Positions 58,559 to 64,000 of a stretch of 64,000 nt of DNA are shown in pieces (position 1 is the stretch's first letter; the number at the start of each line of letters is the position of its first letter). The notes under the pieces are model-generated. The model worked only from the letters and a program-made list of their open reading frames with translations. It did no database searches and had not been told where the DNA came from. The translations under genes and the position numbers were made by a program. Origin of the DNA: Sesamum alatum (taxonomy: Eukaryota > Streptophyta > Magnoliopsida > Lamiales > Pedaliaceae); assembly GCA_034509735.1 (NCBI GenBank), contig JACGWO010000005.1, positions 25,166,383 through 25,230,382 on the forward strand, written 5' to 3'.

Positions 58559-59250
58559 CTAGCGTGTAACCCGTGCTATGCACGGGTTTAATTTAATTCT
58601 AAAAAAAATATATTTTATAAGATTTTTCAAATTAAGTGAATGTTAAATAAAGAATATTTTTAAATAAACTTATTTTTCTTTTCCAGTTATAGTGCATTAA
58701 AGAAATTTTGTATTATAAAAATCATAAAAATTTACAATCATAAGAAATATATATAAAAGGATATCAATCAAATTGTATGATGACGCCATAAGTTGTATTG
58801 TATTTTTTTAATATAAAGGTGATTAATAATAACATAAATATCAATATGTATGTCCTCAAATATATTTATATGTTTATTTAATATTTGTGTATATAATGAA
58901 TATCAATAGAAAATACTTATATGTGTCTTATTAATATAAAGCTGTATATAACATGAAAATAATTTAAGAATTTCACTATTTATGCAATGCTATATAAAGT
59001 CATTTACATACTTATATAAATTTACCATATCAAATTTTTACTGAAACTTTATATTAAATTGACAAATGAACATATAGTATGACTCACATCATTTTGAATA
59101 TGCAATGGATCCTTTTTTTTTTTTTAACTACCTTTAAATAGCATCTTGTATTTATGATTAAATAACAAAATTCTACCATTTGGATCTTGAGTTCATTTGT
59201 CTTCAATCCTGCATGTAAAGATGACATACGATTATGATAGAAAAAGTATT
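58559..59250 (-). mobile_element. Helitron fragment, 3' end intact
   Basis: The minus strand ends with the hairpin ACCCGTGC-ATA-GCACGGGT, then TACACGCTAG, next to 58559. The following 690 bases match 31080-31910. No coding content. Confidence 0.6.
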
Positions 59251-59757
59251 ATGAACAATTGATTTTTAAAATGTATCTTGGTATACTTTTTTTATATTTT
59301 ATTGATATTCATATTTTTACAATTTTGTGGATGACATTTATATTTTCTTGATTTATCCTGAATTTTTTAATCCGTTGTGAACATAATTTTTGTCAACTAA
59401 ATTTATATATTTCTAGCATGATCTTTTTATTTATAATTTATTATTTTTGTTATGAAATTTTATCGGCGACAAATCATTAAATGATTATAACAATTAAAGA
59501 TACCAAAGTAATTTTGAATAATTTTGATGGGTTCAGATTTTTATAAAAATATTAGAAGAGAAAAATATATATCACTTGAAAATCAAGTTGGCGTTTACAA
59601 TATTTAAAGTTATTTTCCGGATATAATGTGAATGAGAGAAGAATTTTTTACTTGATAGGTTTTTTTCAGGAAAAATAAAAAATATATATCTTTTCAAATA
59701 ATATAAATTAAAAATAATAAATATGACTGAAATTAGTTTTATGCAAAAAGTTTGACA
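59251..59757. other. AT-rich sequence without genes
   Basis: Probably the interior of the Helitron-like element that ends at 59784. No ORF or RNA recognised. Confidence 0.35.
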
Positions 59758-59784
59758 CCGTGCAACGCACGGGCAAAATGCTAG
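59758..59784 (+). mobile_element. Helitron-type 3' terminus on the + strand
   Basis: A perfect stem CCGTGC-AAC-GCACGG, then GCAAAATGCTAG before a T. Its matching 5' end was not identified. Together with the minus-strand end at 58559 it bounds 1.2 kb with a hairpin at each side. Confidence 0.65.
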
Positions 59785-59929
59785 TTTATTATAATAATAA
59801 TTATATGTAATTTGTTGATATCTATTAATATATATATATATATATTGCGCTTTGTATATGCGTAGGAATATTTTAACTATGTGTTAAAAAAAATCAGTTT
59901 TTATCTTTCCAAATTCAAAATTCTAGAAT

Positions 59930-60020
59930 TAATCTATATCTATATCTGTATCTATTCTATTCTGTATCTATTCTATTCTATATCTATATCTATCTATCTA
60001 TATCTATATTTATATAAAAG
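59930..60020. repeat. CTATAT/CTATTC microsatellite
   Basis: Irregular runs of CTATAT, CTATTC and CTAT units. Confidence 0.85.
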
Positions 60021-60120
60021 TATGAATCCTAAAGAAAAGTCTCTTTCTTTTTTTGATTGGACTAAATTAACCTTGTAATGTTAATTTTTTAAGGATAAAA
60101 ATGTAAAATAAGATGCTTAT

Positions 60121-60297
60121 TATTTCTATTAATTACTTTTCATATTACACAGATTTATTCTTATTAATTACTTTTCACATTATCCATATTTATTCCTATT
60201 AATTACTTTTCACATTATCAATATTTATTCCTATTAATTACTTTTCACATTGTCCATATTTGTTCCTATTAATTACTTTTCACATTCTACATATTTA
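60121..60297. repeat. 35-bp minisatellite, five copies
   Basis: AATTACTTTT recurs at 60131, 60166, 60201, 60236 and 60271, exactly 35 bases apart, in units like TATTCCTATTAATTACTTTT plus CACATTATCCATATT. Confidence 0.9.
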
Positions 60298-61467
60298 CAC
60301 ATTATTTTTTTATTATATTATATTCATAATATAATGTACATACTAGATAAAAAGTACCCCTATGATATAACAAAGAATGACTAAAAGAATTTAATAAAAT
60401 TAAAGGATTTAATGTTGAGCGATTTTATAACATAGATATAAATGAGAATTAGTTAGATCACTTGACAATTAAGATATCTTAGATGACAAATAAAAATCAA
60501 TTAACTGAATTGTCATGTAAAGCAAACATTTTGAAGAGTAACATAAGTTAAAAGAAAATTGAGAATCAATTAAATCACTAATCATGTATAGTGAATACTT
60601 TTGTAGTGAGATAGACTAAAATGTGATTTGAGCATTTGAGGTATAATTATTAGATGCCTTATATGATTTTTTAATCATCTCTACAAATATAAAATAAAAT
60701 ATCAGTGTACAAGATTTGATCTTTTCTATTATGCACGACATAAATTGCTCATTGTAAAAAAAGAAAAATATTGAAAGGTGTAAATCCTACTCTTAAACCA
60801 TCACCACACATATCCGTATTTCACAAAAAAAAAAAAAAAGGAAGAGAAAAAAAAGGGGGCATGTAACCATTGATAAACATTGTCTAATTTTTTTATATTA
60901 TATGTTATGATTTTATGACTATAGTTAGTAATAAGATTGTAATAGATATCGTAAAATCGATTATTAAGTAGGTCATTCAATATGTTATGGACATAGATAT
61001 ACGAATTATTAACTTGACACATATCAAAATTTAAATGAATAATTGGCCAATCATGCTTATTAAATTCTTATTTTATTTTGTTTTATTTTCTAATATTTAT
61101 GTACACTTAATTAAAAAAGATTAAATATGTGACAGACGTAAGAAAACTCTGTATACATGCACAGTGGTGCAGTACTTTTGAAATAATAATGATTCCTTTT
61201 CATATTTTTTAATATTTGTGATGACTAAACTACCCCCTATTAAATTTAATAACAATTATAAAAGTATACTAAAAAAATATAGTCAATCATAATAATTTCA
61301 AATTCTAACAACTGTGATAGAAATTACTGACATAAGTTTATAACTATAGAAGATATCATTTTTGTTATCCACAAATTGTATCTTTTTTTAGGGTAGCTTC
61401 TTGAACTACTAGAACTTGGAGTGATAGGAATGTTTATATTTTTACTGTACTTTTATGATTGTTATTT
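60298..61467. other. AT-rich sequence without recognised features
   Basis: Only short chance ORFs. No repeat ends or RNA genes seen up to the CACTA terminus. Confidence 0.4.
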
Positions 61468-61489
61468 CACTACAAAAAAATACGGGAAT

Positions 61490-62165
61490 TGAAATGGTAA
61501 CAGGAATGGTTTTTTTTCAATTTTTGGAATGGTAAGTAGTTCACTGGAACCTTTTAGACTGAAATTAGGAACGGTTGAGGAACGGGAGGCAATCCGTGGC
61601 AATAAGAGGCGATCCTAACAATTCGTAACCGTTCCTATTTGGGAACAGTTTTTGGCATATATTAGGTGTACCGTTCCTAATTACCTTTGTACGTATAAAT
61701 TTATAATTTTTGCATTTGGAACACCTTATAAACTCTAGGAACGGTAGCATCAAAATCAATTCGCGCAATTAGGAATGGTAGTTTGAACACCTTTTGGAAT
61801 AGTCCCCTTATGTTGTAGATAAAATTTAGCATGGTGTCTGGAATACATGTAGGAACGGTTAGTTATAGAGATTAGGATCGGTAACTAGAATATATTTTGT
61901 CGCGAGAAGTAGGAATTGTTTTAGCACTCTAACTTTGGAATACCATTTTGGACCGATTTTTGGTATTGTCTTTAGAACGAAAGCCTAACCACGAAAGAAT
62001 TGATTTTGGAATATATATATATAGGCACGGTAATTCCCGTCTTTAGGAACGGTTGACTTGTATAGTTGGATAGGTTATTTCATCGGCAATGGGAACGGTA
62101 AGTTTTTAAAACAGTCAAATATAGGAACGGTACTTTGTGCTGATTAACCGTCTAAAGTACCGTTC
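61490..62165. repeat. CACTA subterminal repeats
   Basis: TAGGAACGGT and variants (AGGAATGGT, GGAACGGTT), and the inverse ACCGTTCCTA, recur more than fifteen times. In CACTA elements such repeats bind the TNPA-type protein for end pairing. Confidence 0.75.
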
Positions 62166-62569
62166 CTACCTAATGAATTATTAATTTTTTTTATATTAAT
62201 AATTTTTATCATTTAAATCTAAATTAAATTATTAATAATATTTTGATTATATAATTAATATTTAAATATGAAAAAATGCATAATTTAGAAATAAAAATTA
62301 TATTAAATACGAATATTATCCGATTTAATTACAAAAAATCAAAATAAAAAAAATACAAAATCTACTCGTCCATCTCATCAATGTCTGGAAAGGGTGGGGT
62401 CTCTAGGAGGCCGTGACGGGCCGGCGCCGGAGCGACTGCTCTGCATGTCCTTCATCATGCCCATCAGGTCCGCCATCATCTCCTCGAGGCGGCCCAACCG
62501 ACCCTCCACGTTTGACGAAGGCGCTGGCTCTGGCGCGGGCGGTGGCGGTGGTGATGGCGAGGTAACGGT

Positions 62570-63130
62570 CTAGCTGAGACCCAGAGCCTCAGAACCAAGA
62601 CCAAATACTCGGCCCTTGTTCTTGCCCCCAACGCAAGTGAGCCACATCTGCTGCTCGGTCTGCGCCACCGAGCCCTCTGATTCGGAAGCAGGATCCTCAG
62701 GATTGCACGGGGCCTGAGACTGATGATCCTCCATCATCTTCTGGAATATCTCCTGCAAAAATAATTACAATAAATTAGAAAATTTTCAAACATTTAAAAA
62801 AATAAAGTAGAGTGTATTAATTACAACTTACCGCCACCTCCGCTGCCCTCGACCCGCTCCAGCCGCCGTCGGCCTTCTTCTTGTAGCATCTGGAGAATAA
62901 CTCCATCTGCTCACGGCCGGCCGAGCTGCTCTTCTTGTAAAAAGAAATGGGAAACAATTATTACAATTTTAATTTAATAGTAATAAATAATTAAAATAAC
63001 ATTAGATATCTTACCATTTTCCGCTTGTGCATACCGACGGAGACAGATCCCCCGCGGTACACAGTAGCGGATGCGGCTGGGTTGGCGTTCCAGTTCGCCT
63101 TGTTCTTCTCGACTCCTGTCAGCCTCGGAC
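62570..63130 (-). pseudogene. CACTA Ptta/En/Spm-type transposase C-terminal region
   Basis: The exon from about 63130 to 63015 has NWNANPAASATVYRGGSVSV and GMHKRKM, typical of the plant En/Spm Ptta domain. It is followed by an 81-base intron (62934-63014, GT...AG), an exon at 62832-62933 (MELFSRCYKKK) and a 79-base intron (62753-62831). The last exon has WLTCVGGKNKGRVFGLGSEA. A TAG ends the frame at 62570, though the same frame remains readable for about 60 codons more (Pro-rich, then a helix EGRLGRLEEMMADLMGMM). The start is joined to TNP2 sequence. Confidence 0.7.
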
Positions 63131-63986
63131 GTGCAACCTTCCTCTCCATTCGATTTTTAGTGAAGGCTTTCTTGTTCCTGCGATAAGGATGAACCGGTGG
63201 TAGGAATTGCCTGTGGCAGTCAAAATAGCATGCCTTCCGACCGTGTTGTAAATAGAATGAATGCCCGTGTGTCCTCCATACAAAATGGACACCCCATAAC
63301 ACCGACGGTACTCTATCCAGACGCCATACCATAAGCAGGAAGGTCGTTCACTGTCCACATCAATGCCCCATGCATCATGAATGCTTGGTTTGTCGCAGTA
63401 TCGTGCGTACGTACACCCACATGCCATAAATTCTGCAACTCCTCGATCAACGGCTCCAAGTAGACATCGATAAGACGTTTGGAATTCGATGGGCCAGGGA
63501 TCACCATCGTTAGGAACATATACTCAGACTTCATGCACATTCCCGGTGGGAGATTGTACGGTGTAAGTATCACGGGCCAACATGAGTAAGTTTTACCATA
63601 CTGGCCGTGCGGTGCAAAACCCATCCGTGCACAACCCAAGTCTAACATTCCTCGGTTCAGCTGCAAAATCAGGATACGTCCGGTCAAAATGCTTCCAAGC
63701 CTCTGCATCAGATGGATGACACATGGATCCTTCCTCTGCATCATGATGGCTCGCATGCCAAGTCATATGCTCTACTGTGACCTCCGACGCATACAACCTC
63801 TGCAGTCGAGGGGTAACTGGTAGATACCTAAGAATGGCATACGAGGACTTCTTGCGTTTAGGATTTTCTGTCCCTGGTGGGCTTGTACCTAGCGTCTCCA
63901 CAGAACTTGCAATATTCCAAATCAATATCGTCCTTCCAGTACAACATGCAACCGTTTTTGAAAGCATCAATCTTCTAAACTGGTAA
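63130..63986 (-). pseudogene. CACTA TNP2 transposase fragment
   Basis: Frames 63970-63593, 63756-63313 and 63332-63120 carry TNP2 signatures: SSYAILRYLPVTPRLQRLYA, EGSMCHPSDAEAWKHFDRTY, the WPVILTPYNLPPGMC motif, MFLTMVIPGPSNSKRLIDVY, ALMWTVNDLPAYGMASG, and HSFYLQHGRKACYFDCHRQF. Frameshifts near 63600 and 63320 interrupt it. The N-terminus lies beyond the window end. The C-terminal half of TNP2 is missing and is replaced by the Ptta-type region, so an internal deletion probably fused the two genes. Confidence 0.85.
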
Positions 63987-64000
63987 ACCCAATTCTCTTA

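Larger units (their letters stand above)
61468..64000 (-). mobile_element. CACTA (En/Spm) DNA transposon, one end, continues beyond the window
   Basis: CACTACAAAAAAATACGGG at 61468 is a CACTA terminus. It is followed by a subterminal region full of GGAACGGT-type repeats in both orientations, then minus-strand genes for the Ptta/En/Spm domain and TNP2 transposase. The genes point toward this end, so it is the 3' end of the element. The 3 bases outside are TTT. Confidence 0.85.

Noticed and set aside
60121..60297. CRISPR-like array
   Set aside because: The repeats are contiguous 35-bp tandem units without spacers, in plant nuclear DNA.
61565..61768. 67-codon ORF on the minus strand
   Set aside because: It lies in the CACTA subterminal repeats and is explained by them.

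Overview
The window is a stretch of flowering-plant nuclear DNA, very AT-rich and made almost entirely of nested transposable elements and endogenous viral DNA. No single-copy host gene, tRNA gene or rRNA gene could be supported. Evidence for a plant is the Tat-lineage Ty3/gypsy element with an archaeal-type RNase H and an antisense plant-mobile-domain ORF, the long-LTR Ty1/copia element, a Helitron with Rep-helicase and RPA genes, a CACTA element and two kinds of endogenous pararetrovirus (Caulimoviridae). The species cannot be told from the sequence.

Layout. 1-12506: Tat-type Ty3/gypsy retrotransposon on the + strand. Only the end of its 5' LTR is present. It carries gag, PR-RT-RNase H, a second RNase H and integrase, all broken, and then an antisense plant mobile domain/coiled-coil ORF. 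12512-16188: small non-autonomous DNA elements, including a 500-bp Mutator-like MITE with a perfect 9-bp target duplication, a CACTA-type end, a 288-bp Helitron and a scrap of gypsy pol. 16189-18057: 5'-truncated LINE on the - strand. 18062-30968: a florendovirus-like endogenous pararetrovirus locus flanked by small Helitrons. A genome-length copy lies on the - strand (18735-26138) and a 4.5-kb inverted partial copy on the + strand (26139-30595). 32485-42014: complete Ty1/copia element with about 2.3-kb LTRs and target duplication ATTAC.

42015-59784: Helitron territory. An autonomous-type Helitron on the - strand (3' end at 43840) carries a broken Rep/helicase gene (53890-57345) and an RPA70-like gene (44266-46290). 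Between those genes sits an element with Mutator-like ends and a perfect 9-bp target duplication (46371-53791). Its interior holds a second endogenous pararetrovirus with the order ORF1, ORF2, coat protein, movement protein, PR-RT-RNase H, transactivator, each ORF overlapping the next. 59930-60300: microsatellite and a 35-bp minisatellite. 61468-64000: one end of a CACTA element whose TNP2 transposase gene is joined to a Ptta/En/Spm-type gene with intact-looking introns.

Most coding regions carry stops or frameshifts and are annotated as pseudogenes. The relative order of insertion can be read from the nesting: the viral genome lies in the Mutator-like element, which lies in the Helitron; copia lies in the Helitron-like repeat array; the MITE lies in a CACTA-like sequence. 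The most unusual items are the virus-bearing element with a Mutator-type target duplication, the CP-before-MP pararetrovirus, and a 50-bp intron end shared by two genes of the same Helitron.
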